From Antedon mediterranea (lineage: Eukaryota > Echinodermata > Crinoidea > Comatulida > Antedonidae): a stretch of DNA of 64,000 nt. Position numbers and translations under genes: made by a program. Positions 33,958-47,617 of the stretch are shown here, piece by piece. Below the pieces are notes generated by a model. That model worked only from the letters and a program-made list of their open reading frames with translations, did not search any database and was not told the DNA's origin. How positions within the stretch are numbered: position 1 is the first letter of the stretch; each line of letters begins with the position of its first letter. The DNA lies in assembly GCF_964355755.1 (NCBI RefSeq), contig NC_092673.1:32059001-32123000 (forward strand), read 5' to 3'.

Positions 33958-34245
33958 CTCAAGTTGCACAGCAACAGTACATGAAGGTGAAATGGTAGAA
34001 ACTGCACAACCAGTAGGGGTAATGCCATTAGATTAAAGCTCTACTGAACCTACCTCAAGTTGCACAGCAACAGTACATGAAGGTGATATGGTAGAAACTG
34101 CACAACCAGTAGGGGTAATGCCATTAGATTGAAGCTCTACTGAACCTACCTCAAGTTGCACAGCAACAGTACATGAAGGTGATATGGTAGAAACTGCACA
34201 ACCAGAGGGAGTAATGCCATTAGATAGAAGGTCTACAGAAGCTGC
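33958..34245 (-). repeat. Three 96-bp tandem copies of the end of VARS2-A exon 22
   Basis: Copies begin (plus coordinates) at 33958, 34054 and 34150, exactly 96 bp apart, so each adds 32 codons in frame (ISPSCTVAVQLE then VGSVELQSNGITPTG). The first two copies in transcription order end in the same donor, GAG|GTAGGT; the third has lost it (GAGATATGT), and a stop (TAA) precedes it. Splicing from the first donor gives the family-like join into exon 23 (GVVDVSN). Confidence 0.85.
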
Positions 34246-36290
34246 TTTAGTTAATGTTTTTATATCATCTTGATAACTGCACAGTATAGAGTAAACATCA
34301 TTTGTTGAACACACAACAAAAGCTAAAAAAAGGAGAAAAATATATACATTTTACTACCTAAAAAACTACTATAAACAATTGTTTTCAACAATTTATAAAT
34401 TTTATTATTTAAAATACATCCAGAAACCGATCCTTGAATTAAACAAAATATTGAAAATCCATTTTAAAAAAGGCATCAAAAGCCATACCATTTACTTGGG
34501 TAACCTCATATTGGTTTTTAAGTGATCGTATTCCTCTAGCAACATCCAACATCAAATCTGTATTATTCTCTAGGATTGCATCCTTATATGGGAACTATGA
34601 ATATTCAACAAAAAACATTAGAATAAATGATTATTCATCAAAGTCATTTGAATATTTTGTATCACATATTTTTTGTGGACAATGAGAAGACAGCAATTAT
34701 GATGATTATGATGGGATGATGGGGTAACAGTAATAAAAATGACAAAAGAGCTAATGTTATTAGAGATGATCATGATGATAATAAAATAACCTTCTTTAAA
34801 GATGTATTGTCCCCCAAAAAACAAGAAAAATGAAGATTAATTAAATCAGACTTTGAATATGTTATTTTGTAGTTTTAATAAAGTTAATCACTTAAAAAAA
34901 ATAATGTTTTCACAAATAAATGGTTATATTCAACCAAAATCCATTGGCTGGCAGCCAATTTGACCATGTTTTGCTTTAAATTACATTTTTTTCAGGTAAA
35001 TACTTTTTTTTTCGATCCAATTTTTGGTCAAAGTAGATAACTATTATGTTACATTAAAATGGAAATATACATTTTTAAATTAGTTTAATAATTAAATGTC
35101 GGAGATGGATTTAAATAACTTTTTCAACTTTATATATGCATAATAAAAAAAAAACTTACTTCTTCAGTAGTTGGGTATTGTGCAACACAAATGCTAAGAA
35201 CATGTTGTAGGCCGGGTAATCTCTGATACAGCTCCTCTGTAAGGTAAGGCATGAAGGGGCTTAGAAGCCTCAGGCCTGCCTCAATACACATGAACAGTAC
35301 AGAGCGTGAAACATTACCAGAGCCTGATTCATCATTATATAATGAAGGCTTGATGGTCTCCTTTGTATAATAAAAAGAAAAGATTGTAGGTAATTCTTCA
35401 AAAACCAGGCACCTTGGCCTTATTCACTGGATTTGTTATATTAGGCATCTCAGAAACTAGCAGCTGATAAACATTAAACAGTTTCTAGTGCAATAAAATG
35501 TTTTAATTAGTATTACTGTATATACTTATTGATATCACTAAACTTAATATCAATTGAGCACTTTTGTGTTTAATCTAATTGATATACATATATAGTATCT
35601 CATACCAGGTACACATCACACAGACATTTGTGCAAAAAGTGACGTATTGCTGATGTAACGACTGTCAGGTTGTAATCATGAAAACCTGAATTACAAATTT
35701 CCACTGTATGGCTGAGCTTAGAAAGGATCCAGCGGTCGATAGCTCTGCTGTTTTGCATAACCTGGAGGCAATATACAGAGAAAAATAAATTCAATAAATT
35801 GAGAATTGCACAATTACAAAACGTTTGTATTGAATCCAATTATATAAAAATAAAATAAATGTAACATACATCTTCTTTAATCATCAGCTTAAAATCACTT
35901 CCAAAGTGAGTGTAACCAAACTTGACAGCATTGCAAATCTTGTTACAAAAATGTCTGTACTTCACAAGCTTCCGAACATTCAAGTTTAAACCCACACCTT
36001 AAAAAACAAAACCGTTTTGTTTCGTTATTTATTTGACCAGCATAAAATCAATACAATTTTTTTTTTAAAGATGAAAAAATGCTGTATGGGGCCAGCTTAA
36101 GCTGATTCAGCTACCCATCATTTTTAAAAATGTCAATAAAATTTGTCAGTAAAATGTACAATAAACAGATAGTAATTATTTGCACTTTCTAAATCTCAAG
36201 AGTGCATTTGCCCAAATAAATGACCACAGAAATATATGTGTGATTCTTGTAATAATATAAATAAGTTATATTGTTTTATATGAATTATTC

Positions 36291-36404
36291 ATTCATTCAA
36301 TTTAGATTTATTACAAGGATAACCATAGTGATTTGACAGGATGTGAACCCAGGACCATGAGATCGGTAGGCAAGCATCTTAACCACTAAGCTACCACTCC
36401 ACTC
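36291..36404 (-). repeat. tRNA-derived SINE
   Basis: On the minus strand: A-box-like GTAGCTTAGTGGTTAAG, B box GGGTTCACATCC, then a unique tail ending in GAATGAATGAAT. It lies in the intron between VARS2-A exons 17 and 18. It is not a functional tRNA, since no acceptor stem or CCA context is evident. Confidence 0.7.
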
Positions 36405-36519
36405 TTTCTTTGAATTATCAAGCAGGGGAAAAGAATTTGTACATACTGTGAAAGGAATCATTACCTAAAAACATTTTTCCTCAGGCCCTTAAAATAAAGA
36501 ACATTTCAGTATATAGTAC

Positions 36520-36773
36520 CTTGAGTATCGTAAGTGCAAAGGGCTAAGACCATCAGTTCCACATTCTGGAATGCCATTTGGAAAGTTTGCCCTTTGACCT
36601 TTCATAGCAGCTTTCAATTCTTTGTTGTCATGTTTCAAGTTGCTGTTTTTTAGCCGGTCTTGCATAGCATCAAATGATACACCCTCTATAACGTCAATAG
36701 GGTCAATGACGTTACCAAGCGATTTGCTCATTTTGCGTCCATGAGAATCTTTTACCATTGAATGGAGGTATAC
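36520..36773 (-). pseudogene. VARS2: VARS2-A exon 17 (KMSKS) with a 5-nt deletion
   Basis: Encodes the KMSKS loop that holds ATP in class I synthetases. It is 254 nt here against 259 nt in copy B. The missing five bases (ATTTG in B) lie at about 36543, after Asp-Gly-Leu. The shifted frame runs into exon 18 and stops there, removing the whole anticodon-binding domain. Confidence 0.88.
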
Positions 36774-38682
36774 CTGAAGAAAATGACAAAATAAATAGTT
36801 CTTTTTAATTAATTTGTAAAATGTATAAAATATAATTATAGATAATAGCTTTAAAAATGGAGTAATTATTTTCATGTTCTTAGAGAAATTGGTTTTGTTA
36901 TTAAAGTGTTTTATTGTTTATGGTTTTTTCAGAAGTATAGGAACTCACTGGTTTGTTGGCTATTCCTTATTTGAAGATGATGTTTGTTTAAATTGAAGAT
37001 AATCTAACCTTTGATTTTTCACAATTACCTGTTTAAATGGAAGTTCTCCTGTTAGCCTCTGTCCCAGCATCACCATTCTTGCAACCCAGAAAAACATTAT
37101 ATCATAGCCTGTTTCTAGCACAGTAGAAGGATAATACTGTGACATGTCAGGAGTCTAGCAAATAAATAATGCAATAATGTTTATCAACTCTGGTGTCATT
37201 GAATCTGCATTCCTAGCAACATATCTATAATCTAAATTTGTTCTATGCTACTACACCATCTCTCTACTTTCAGTTAATTGTGTCTTTTTTTCTTGTGATG
37301 CCTTCCAATCCAAAAGGTCAAAGGTTCAATCTTGACTTAGTGCCAGTGTTGTAACTCACAACTCTTTCAACTCCACTCCCTAAGCCTCAAATAAGACTTA
37401 GTTTATAAGCATGATACATTATTAAATAGTTTATCCATCCTGTAATTGGCGAGTTACTCGCTATTAGTTGCGCATGAAATTAAACTTTTTTTTAAATCCA
37501 ATCTTTAGATTTTCATTCTTTGGCCTTTATTTCAATGTTTTTTTCTACATTTCTACAATTCAATTTGATTTCACTTAATACAAGGTACTTTTTCAGAAAT
37601 AAACAAACTTGAAATAGCTCAATATCACAAACTATATTATTTTTAATTATATCTTACCTCAACAGGCCATCCATGAATGGCAAATGGGAATAAACCAGAT
37701 GAGAACCACGTATCCAAGACATCATCATCTAAAAAAGACATTTATTGAATTGGATGTTAATCAAACAAACTACTGTACCACTAAATTAAATCTTAAAAAA
37801 AGATTAAATATACAAAATTTATAACTTCCAAATTTTAATAACGTGGAAAAAGTTATTTGTTTTTGTACCTTGTCTTAATTTAATCTTGCTTGATGGTACA
37901 CTAAACCGTTCAGCTGCTTTTTTTCTAGCCGTCTTCTCCGTGTGAGCGCTCACCCAATATTTTGAATCAATGTCCTATCAAGAAGCATGATTATTTTATT
38001 AATATTATAATCATACAGCATTCAGCATGCTATTAATGAATAAGGTTAAATTTTTATGTCAACAATCAAGGTTCAAATCCTAGTTATTTCAAAGTGTAAG
38101 AATTTTTTTCTATCCATAGATTTCAGATGTGTCTAGTTTTAATGCCAAGACACAGTGCCACAAAAACAATCCTACTATCTTGGAGGTCAAATAGACCTAG
38201 AGATCAAAAACCCTAGTCATGTGATTCAGTTTGCATTCAGTATGTATGCTATGATTGCTTTGCCATACACCTATGTTTTCTGTGAAATAACGTACCTTCC
38301 CTACTGGATATCCATCATCGTCAATTGTTACAAAGTATGCTGGGATACGATGACCCCACCATAGTTGACGAGATAAACACCAATCCCTGTTAAAATTTAT
38401 GAAATTGTTAAAATCATGACAAAGAGTTTTGTGGTTATAATAATTATAACAATGACGTCGACAACTAATCATTGACATCTCTCTGTTTGATGATTGTGAT
38501 AAATGTTGACAATGATGCTGGGTGATGATATAATGACATTGATTATGATGATAATGATCTGGTGATGAAAAGTATTTGAAAAACAATTGCATGTAATGTC
38601 AAAGTGCTTTGATTTTATTCTGGAGATCCAGAGACTTGACAGAGGGATCATCTTAGCTCACCTGCTGTTCTTTAACCACTAG

Positions 38683-39665
38683 GTCTGTATTTATTACGGT
38701 CTTCTGTCGGCAGTCTTTTTGAGCGAAATGTTGAGCGCCCGACTGAAAACGTTCTGATACTATATTGAGAATGAATTGTTTATGATCTTTTTTTCTCGGC
38801 ATCGTTCTGGATGGACTGGACGTTCGCTATAATAATTTTATGTTTATTAGTTGGCCTGTTCGTTGAGGTTCACCTGTGTTGGATCGCGTGTCTCTACGTT
38901 TACATCGTGGGAAATTTATATTTATATTCGCCGTTGAGTAGGTAAACACGCACGAAGGAAACGATTACGATTAAAAAATATTATATTATATTTACAACTT
39001 GGTCCTCCGCCAGTTAAATTTAACACATTAATTTTACACCTTACTTCACTAAGAACATCGTAGGGTTGTTTATTTAGGTTACGAACTCCCTACGAAGTTC
39101 AGAATGTAGTTCATTGAAAGTTGTTTATTGAGGTTACGAAGTCAAACAATGGAACCTACGAAGCCAACAACGTAGCCTACGAAGCTACTTCGTAGGTAAA
39201 GTTGCAGTATTTTCTTTCTGTATTGTAGGTCAATAGTTTGAGTGATTCCATGTTCCAAAAGTTAACTTTAACGTTTTTGCATGTGGTAAATTCACTCTTT
39301 ACCACAAGAAAAATAAAATCGCAAAAATAAAAGGTCGCGAATAAATAGAAACAAAAATTTGCGCTTTACATACTCTGTCGGCGGTAAAAGGGTATACCTG
39401 TACTGATTTGTTTGTCTTACTGCCGGTTGTAAATAATAATTTAATATCACGCTCTCAATGAATTCACTTGTATGTAGCGCGTTTAACACCAGTACACAGT
39501 AAAACAATGTGCAGTCAGCCGTATATAGGGGCGGGCCATAGTCGAACATGCATATTGGCGTCTAGACGCAGCCAAATCAGACGGGTTTTGGGACGCGTTT
39601 TTGGGTAAACAATAGAAAACGCGTCTGGACGCTGATTTGTGGTCTGAAATAATTTGTAGAAGACG
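38683..39665. other. Foreign segment replacing most of VARS2-A exon 12
   Basis: Homology to arm B stops at about 38682 within exon 12 and resumes at about 39666 in intron 11. The ~980 bp between have no counterpart in B. They contain repeated TACGAAG words (39080-39200), an inverted pair around GCGTCTAGACGC / GCGTCTGGACGC (39560-39630) and no long frame. No clear terminal repeats or target duplication are visible, so this is an insertion with deletion rather than a clean transposition. Confidence 0.7.
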
Positions 39666-40689
39666 CCTTATATATACAATTATTAGGAAGTGCTCTGTTA
39701 TAAGATCAAAACAATAACATTCCAGCTTCATAGTTATAATGTAAGAAACCATAGAAGATTTATATTGTAGAAAAGAACTGGTTAAAAAAGGTATGAACAG
39801 TATCATCAAGTTGCTTGATGAGGGTATGCTTAGTCCTAAAATTTTTTAACTTACTAAGCTTACAAAAAGCTTTCATATTAAACAATCACTGCTTTGTAAT
39901 TCTAATGTTTGTGAAAAAGTTTTTTTTATTATTCTTATTGAACACATAAACATTAATTTATTGTATGTTATAACATCATAGCAGTAATAGTATTCTCTAG
40001 GCTTACCTGCATACTGGGACCACCATTGGGTTATCTTTACTGCCTCTGTACAAGTTCCTCTCCTTGAGGGCTTCCAAAACTGCTACCCTAGCATGAAATC
40101 TTTTCATTCCCTAAACCCAACAAAAAGTAATAAACGACTGTTTAAATTTATACAGTACCATAATGGATGGTAAAGTTAGTGTCAAGGAGTACTGTACAGA
40201 AATTGTGCCTAGAAACTATGTGTTACGGCCAATTTCCGCAGACAAGCGGTAACGGTAATAAAAATATAAAATCTATGTTATTCCTTATGACCATTTACAC
40301 AGAACTCGGAGCAGACAGGCAGTTTCCACTCAGGATAGATAGATTTTCCACATACCGTTACCGCTCATCGGTGTAAATTGGCCTTTATAAAGGTTAGCAA
40401 AATATTTTTATGTACCTGAAATTGAGCAGCAGTGTCAGCCATGTTGCCATCTTCATTGATGACTGTTATTGTTGGAAGGTCATGTTTCTGCCCAATTTCA
40501 TAATCATTGTAATCATGGCCAGGTGTAATCTTAACAGCACCTGTAAACAAATGAGTTCTATGATTGTAATCAGCTCAGTTTGCACTTGTTGAGGTATGTT
40601 GAGCTGCTAAGCTTTCATAGATTATAGTGCGAGTTGAAATACACAATTCACAGTTAAAAGAAATCTATCAACTGTATTTATTTATTTAT

Positions 40690-41012
40690 TTATTAAATTT
40701 TTTGTCTTTAAGCAATGTGGCCAAGGATTACCAATAGTAAATTAATCACTGTCCTATCACATAGGTGGTAATTTTGTGAGCCTGTTCAGCGGGGTAACCC
40801 CCTACTCTTCTCGAATAATGAACTGGGTTCTTTGAAGTGTACACAGGTTATAACTGTGTACACTGGACTTACGGTTTATAGTTCTCATCTGAGAAGAGTT
40901 GTTCCACCATCAGAACTATGAGCGAATCGACCTCGAACCCTTGCCGATGTTGTTGGCTCTTTAGATACAGTAGACAGCGCCCTGCCTTAACCACTCGGCC
41001 ATTTGACTATAT
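40690..41012 (-). repeat. tRNA-derived SINE, arm A copy
   Basis: On the minus strand: GGCCGAGTGGTTAAGGCAGG (A box) and AGGGTTCGAGG (B box), then a ~230-bp body. The same SINE lies at the mirrored place in arm B (55498-55835), so it was present before the duplication. Confidence 0.8.
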
Positions 41013-41703
41013 GGCTAAACTTGAAGTAATAGGCTGCATTTGTCTTTACGATAACAATCCTTTGTTCGATCTGCTAGTTTTTAGCTTAGTGTAGAGTAGT
41101 GTAACATAGCATAAAATAAAAACATCATTCCATCAATAAGTTACTGTTTTTTACATACTGTAGAATCCTTATTAAAAGGACATCTGGTACCACAAAGTAT
41201 TCCCTTCATAGGGCTTTATGTTAAAAAAAATATTTCCCTTGTTCATTTCAGAGAGAAGTGTCCAATTACTAGGTTGTACTGTATACAGTAAGTACATTTT
41301 ATAGAACAGTATTTTCTTACCGGTCCCAAACTCTTTATCGACTGATACATCACCAATAATCGGAAGTCTCTCTCCTGTAAATGGATGTATTACAGCACCC
41401 CCTATGAGATGCGCATATCTTGGATCATCTGGATTGACAGCAATGGCTGTGTCACCAAGCATTGTCTCAATTCTTGTTGTCGCAACTACAATCTCACCTG
41501 CCACGAAAATTATTACTTAAAGTAGTAAGAGTTATCAGTGAAAATAAAAACACTATTACTTTAGTGACGTGTTTCTCAACATACTATAATAAGTTGAAGA
41601 TCTATACAACAAAAATCTCTCCTGCTACAAAGATGAACTAATTTATGTTCTATAAATAAACTAAATAAAAGCTCTATTCCTTTATATCTGTACATCGTAA
41701 GCT

Positions 41704-41846
41704 CTGTCTACACTATCAAACTTTTATCATGTGAAAAAAAATGTGATGTGACCATATATGGACATGATGATGTCATATTTGGGCATATCACTACCATATT
41801 TGGGCACGCACACTTTTTTTTCAAACTAGTTTGATAGTGTAGACAG
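41704..41846. mobile_element. Short TIR element, arm A only
   Basis: Perfect 18-bp inverted ends CTGTCTACACTATCAAAC / GTTTGATAGTGTAGACAG around 107 bp. Absent from the corresponding intron of arm B. The superfamily was not determined. Confidence 0.75.
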
Positions 41847-43991
41847 GGTTTAGTGCTGTGTATACACATTTGAACAGTCTGATTGATATGGACGGAATCA
41901 ATTACATTCCTATCAAGAGGTACCCACTTCTGTGTTGAGCTATTGGCCATGGTTTCTTCTTGAGCTATTTGCCAAATGTTAATAAATAAATAAACTGTTA
42001 TTACTGTTTCACTGAGTCTATGCATGCTTATTCTTCTTACCAGAGTTTTCTAAAGGGTATGCAAATTCCTCAAGACATCCAAATAATACTTTATCTTCAT
42101 AACCTGGAACAGACAATAGGCTTCTACCACTTATAGGCACTTGATCAACCTGTAGTTAAAAAATCTTAACATTTCTCTAACCCAATATATTGTTAATTGC
42201 TGTGTCTAAAAAGATTTCCAAATATTGCATACAGTAGTCAAATTAAATCAACATTTATTTCTTTCAAATTATGCACTTTATTACTTCCTGAGAATTACAG
42301 CTTTCAGTGCAATGTTATCATGCATTTGAAAGGTCTCAATATTCATAATAATTGAGGGTACAAGTTACAGAAAATCAGGGGACTTAACCAAGGCCGTTGT
42401 CAGCAATAACATAGCTCACATTACTTTGAGAAAATGTGTTGACAACGTACGAAGCGTTGGGTGAGTTTTACTTAATAAGAACACTTGCATTAAACATATT
42501 TTGAAGGAGATGAATTTATATATTTTTATTCATAATAATCTCTAAACAGTAGTTCATCTGTGTTTTAGTACTCACTTCAATATCTGAAATTGCAGACTTC
42601 AAAGCACATGACCAGTTGACAAGGCTGTTGCTACGGTAAATTGTACCGTCTTCATGAAGTTGAACAAACGCTTCAGTAACAGCTCGTGAATAGATCTGAA
42701 AATGAGAAAACATGCTGCAAAATGTATGCATACAGATACAAACACAGTAGACAACTTTGGAACCCAAACAAGTGTCTCTCTTAAAAGGAGTATCCACTGA
42801 ATAGGGGGTGGCTGTAGTGTTAAAACATATATTGCCCCTAGCTGTTTTACATGAAATTAGGGGTGTCCCCTTGAATAGGGCTGTCCCAAAGAAGGGTTAC
42901 TATTGCACTAGATTAGATATCGTATGTACAATTCATTTGTGATTTGTGAATGCATCTCTGTGATATTTTATCTCAACCACAACTAGTCAAAAGTTTCAAA
43001 GAAACTGTGCATAATTTTATTCACAGGAAATATCAAAGTTCATTTATAATACTAAACCAGCAATAAAAGTTGTTTATGTTTATAAAGCATATTGAACCAG
43101 AAACAACCGGCATTGGGCTGTAACATTGTAGCTCATGTTCTCTTGTGCTGAATTTGTATATATTCATTTTATTTTTTATTTGACAAGTTATTAAGCATTC
43201 GCACCTTATCCATTGTAAATCTTTCTCTTGTCCAATCCAAAGAAGCTCCAAGTCGTTTTAGCTGCTTATATATTTCATCTTCTTTTCTGTATAAGAAAAA
43301 ATGCTGCTTATTATTATTTACAGTGAAATAACTAATGAATAATATAAAGTATTTATTGTAAATTTTAGTCTTGTAATTAAGAAATTGAGATATCATCCAC
43401 AAGTTGTGATTAAAAATAATAACTCACTGTTCTTTCCATTTCCAGACTTCATTTGTAAATTTCTCGCGACCTAGGTCATGTCGAGTTTGACCAGTATTCG
43501 ACAATAACTGTTTCTCAACAACAACCTGAGTTGCGATACCGCCGTGATCACAACCTGGCAACCATAGTGTTTCTCTGCCACACATTCGATTCCTAATATA
43601 AACAGATTATAAATGTAATTTATTTTGCTTGTTTAATATAAAATATACGGAATTCAAATAATTACTTCTATTTTGTGCCTAGCAAACCTGGATAAACCAA
43701 CTATAGTCTATTCTCCTTGAAGAGCAAAATACAAATTAAAAAATAGAACACCCCTCTTCATAAATGGTATAGACTACCATACCAGATAATTTATATTTAA
43801 ATGTTTTGTCATTTTACCTACCATCTTACTATACTATCTTCTATGGCTACTGTCAGTGCATGTCCAAGATGAAGATTGCCAGTGACGTTAGGGGGAGGTA
43901 AACACATAACATACGGCTCGCTTTTAAGTTCAGACTATGTAACAAAATAGGCAAATTTATTGTACTCAGACTGTTATATTATCAGAAAATA

Positions 43992-44498
43992 TTAGAGAAG
44001 TTTCGCAATCTTACGAATACGATAACAAAAACAGATACGTCACGCACACGTATTCGTTTTCGTAAGCCATAAAAAAATCTGTTTCGCATGGCAACGAAAT
44101 ATCGAGGCGCGTCCAAAATATGACTGCGGTAAATTTGAGTGAAGCGCAGGTACGTGTTGCTTGGTGCTTGGCTGCCTAGGCCTAGCATAACATCAAAGCG
44201 AGTGAGGACTTTAAAAACTGATCAAAATTGACTTGGCATTATAGTAAATTACTTTAGTAAATTACTTTTAATAAATCTATAATTATATTATAATCATGAA
44301 TCATTCCTGATTCAAATGCAAAATGTGCAAAAATAGATCAAAAACTATACTCATTTTGTAGTTACAAATATGACTGGTGATATTTGTCAACACGAATACG
44401 CTTTACGAATATAAAATGGGGATCAGCTCAAAAGTTTCACAAATGTATGACGTATCCGTTTTCGTTATCGTATTCGTAAGGTTGCAAAACCTCCCTAA
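43992..44498. mobile_element. TA-flanked MITE, arm A only
   Basis: Inverted ends of about 45 bp (TTAGAGAAGTTTCGCAATC then TTACGAATACGATAAC; the right end is complementary, beginning TTAGGGAGGTTTTGCAACC). TA on each side (43990-43991, 44499-44500) suggests a mariner-type target. The mirrored position in arm B has no such element. Confidence 0.72.
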
Positions 44499-46494
44499 TA
44501 TGAGTTAATAATTGTTTGAATTGGATTGAGTTGAATTACTATTATTTACAAATACAGTCAACTCTGAAAACCGTAAACTCTCCCCAAACCAGACTTTTCT
44601 CGTCCAAAGTTCAAAAGGTCCCAAATTCATTTTTACCATTCAAAACACATCCTGAATAACAGACTTTCTGGAAAACCAGACATATTTGAAAGGTTTCCGA
44701 TATTGGGAGAGTTGACTGTATAATTAGAGTATAGCTGCTCCAACTGTAGTAATTGTTTAAAAAAAATCTATGATAGAAAGTGATGAGAAGGCCAAGACAA
44801 GAGAATTGGTGTTTACCGCAGTACATTAGTTTGAACCCTGGGATATTTTTTTTTGGGTGATGGCATGGCACTTTCTCAAGTTTTCTTGAACATATTTCAC
44901 TGTTCTTTACTTAAAACCATTAAAATACCTTTTGCTTGGGTTTAAAAAATCCCATTTCCTGCCACCACTCATACCATGCAGCTTCAACATAGGATGGACT
45001 GTATCTCTGGTGAAGGGGTTGAGATGTGTCTGTAAAAAGAATGTATTTTTGTGATAAACAATCTTAATAATTCATTATTTCATTTCTCATGTTATTTAGT
45101 TTTGTCTTATGATGGTTATCTATAGACAAAAGTTAACTGAAATAAAATACCAAACACTATCAATATTAATTAGATGTTATTTTATTGTATATTTGTATCT
45201 GATGAGCTATGTAATTTTCTTATGTCTCAATAATAGAGAAAAGTAATAGAGAAACTGGAGAACGTCGAGCGGTGTAAATGATTGTTCTACCTTTCTCCTT
45301 TTTTTTATCTTAGGATATTTTATGAATCATTTTTGTGCTCATAAACATTGTATTAGGCGCTCTATATAAGACTACCATTACATTTTTTACCATTACAGCT
45401 AAATTAAAACTGTTTTTGGTCACAAGAAATTGATTCATTTATAAATTTACCTTTTTTATCACCTGGCTTATATGGTATTTCATATCTTATCACTTCATTT
45501 TCATTCCACTTTGGTAATACTGATGAATTCTTTAATAAAAATATAACTAAATATCACTAAATTCATTTTTTAGGAATTCATGTTTAATAATAATAATCAA
45601 ACATTTATATACAAAAGTATAAAAAGATAATTAAAGCAATTTAAGGAAAATATAAATTAATTTTTAAATGAGAAAAAGGTTAGTGAAAGTTTGATCAAAT
45701 GTTTAAGCTTCCACCATAAGTTTACAAATGTTACCAAAGACATGACAGCATATGTTATCAATCATCTGCTCCATCTAACTCAGAATACAAGTCTTAGTTA
45801 TTGTTTTCTCTTACCACTGTTTCTTGACAGGATATTATTTTGTCTAGTCTATCTTGTATTCTTCTTAGTTTTTGTACCATCGCTTGTGATTTGTTAGTTG
45901 GATTTGTGGCATCACTATTGCAACATCTAATGAATGACCCATTTAAGAGTTGATAAGATAAAACATATGATCTTGTCTTATAACTGCATTGTTTATTTGA
46001 AAACTTAACATTAGAAATGATGTGCCTTGGTGTACGTAGCTGCTGCCTTACGAACATCTGTAAGAAATCAAGTATTTCAATTAGGAGTATGCAGTGTTTA
46101 ATTAATGAAATTCAAAAAAAGCCAGAAACACCAAATGTTAGTGCCATATTATGATATAGGTAGGCCTATATTATTGTTTCTTTTATCTTGAAATCCCAAT
46201 TTAGGTGCGAAAGTACATTAGTTCCCTAAATTAGTATTAATATTATGTTGTGAGTGTGAAAAATGAAAATTTAGGTGACAAATCAAAGATATAACGGTGT
46301 GGTGGGAAACTGCAGCAGCGCCGGCATCATCACGTCCGACGTCGTCGTATCGCCAGCAGCTGCTGCTACGTTCCCAGTTACATTACTCGAGATGTTTGGC
46401 TAATCTGTACCAACAAAAAGCACTTAATTGACAAATACCAATTACTTTTGTAATTTATAGAAAAAAACGAAACCAGTGTAGGCCTACTCAATTT

Positions 46495-47345
46495 ACAGAT
46501 ACAGATACAGATAACTTTTATTGTCCAACCTAAACTGGAAATTGCATTTTGCTCACTTATCACACAAAAATATCGTATAAGAATATCGTATAAAAATAAA
46601 GTATAAAAATAAAGTATAAAATGTAGAATAGCAATATAAAAATACACAATGATTAAAATAGTACATCATAAAATTACAGCTCAAAAATATTTAAGTTAAA
46701 ATTACAGATCATTACAAAACGGTTTAAAAAGTGTCTTATATTTCATTATTAATTATATTTTATATTATTAATATTGTTATTATCAAAATTATTGTAGTTA
46801 CCTCTTAAAGTCATCGTTAATTTTTTTTAATCCCAGCTGGGAGAAACGAATTTGAGTATCGACCCGTCCGCGCCAACACCGGCCTCAGTCTACCACTTCT
46901 ACCAATGTGGCAGCGAAGAAGATCCGAATGAAGGGGGTGGTTTTCCTCCTCCATGATCGCCTGTAAACCATTTTTCAATCGTTCTCCGTAGTGACAATCG
47001 TAGACTGAGTCCGCTGTCAGCGCCGACGAGCCAATCACTCTTAATGCCCTTTCTAATACTTTACATATGCGGCCCTTATCTCCCTTGTTTATGTTCTCAC
47101 CCCAGCCTAATACTAATAGGCAATAATTCCAGATTGAAAAAATAACAGATGAATAGAACATAGCCTAGTAAGTATCTCTTCCCTAACCCTAAAAACTTTC
47201 ATTTTCCTCAAACAGTACAGTCTAGTATTTAATTTTTTAATTAGTTGATCAACATGCTCTCCCCATGATAAATTATTGTCATACGTTACCCCAAGATACT
47301 TATATGTTTTAACGATTTCTACGATTTATCTCGTGCCACTACTAT
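46495..47345 (-). pseudogene. CR1/L2-like LINE fragment, arm A
   Basis: Minus-strand RT C-terminal coding (motifs like VLERALRVIGSSALTADS and SGRLRPVLARTG) with frameshifts. It ends in a TATCTGTATCTGTA-type 3' repeat at 46497-46515, typical of CR1/L2-like tails. It sits 400-1300 bp upstream of VARS2-A exon 1 and is mirrored in arm B. Confidence 0.75.
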
Positions 47346-47617
47346 TGCATAAGCCAAATGGCAAATTTCATCACACTATATCCGTCACACATAAATGATT
47401 TCAACCCGTGTGTTGCATGGGCACGCTTTTATACACCTTTAAAACAATAGAAATTACATAATTATGAATATATATATATATAACAATTAGAATTTTGTAT
47501 AAAAAATATTATTAAAATTTGTTTATATTTTGTGTGATATTTTAGGAAATTTATTATAGGAAAATTACAAAATTTATCTGTAATACAAATTAAATGATTG
47601 TGTAAAAGGTTCATTTT

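Larger units (their letters stand above)
32996..46057 (-). pseudogene. VARS2: VARS2 copy A: mitochondrial valyl-tRNA synthetase, near full length but broken
   Basis: Class I synthetase charging mitochondrial tRNA-Val. The start ([19 protein letters not shown]) is basic, without acidic residues, as in a mitochondrial presequence; there is no GST domain as in cytosolic VARS1. Exons: 46057-45815, 45529-45451, 45029-44929, 43934-43822 (HIGH-type GNLHLGHAL), 43592-43428, 43286-43205, 42695-42576, 42149-42041, 41497-41321 and 40540-40416 (CP1 editing, GDTAIAV and GTGAVKITPGHD), 40110-40007, [exon 12 lost], 38386-38296 ([10 protein letters not shown]), 37974-37869, 37728-37658, 37154-37029, 36773-36520 ([10 protein letters not shown]), 35997-35870, 35761-35606, 35360-35160, 34594-34489, 34322-34150, 33469-33320, 33067-32996. 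Exon 12 is reduced to ~20 nt at 38662-38681, and a 5-nt deletion at about 36543 shifts the frame. The anticodon-binding and coiled-coil exons beyond remain clean. Confidence 0.9.
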
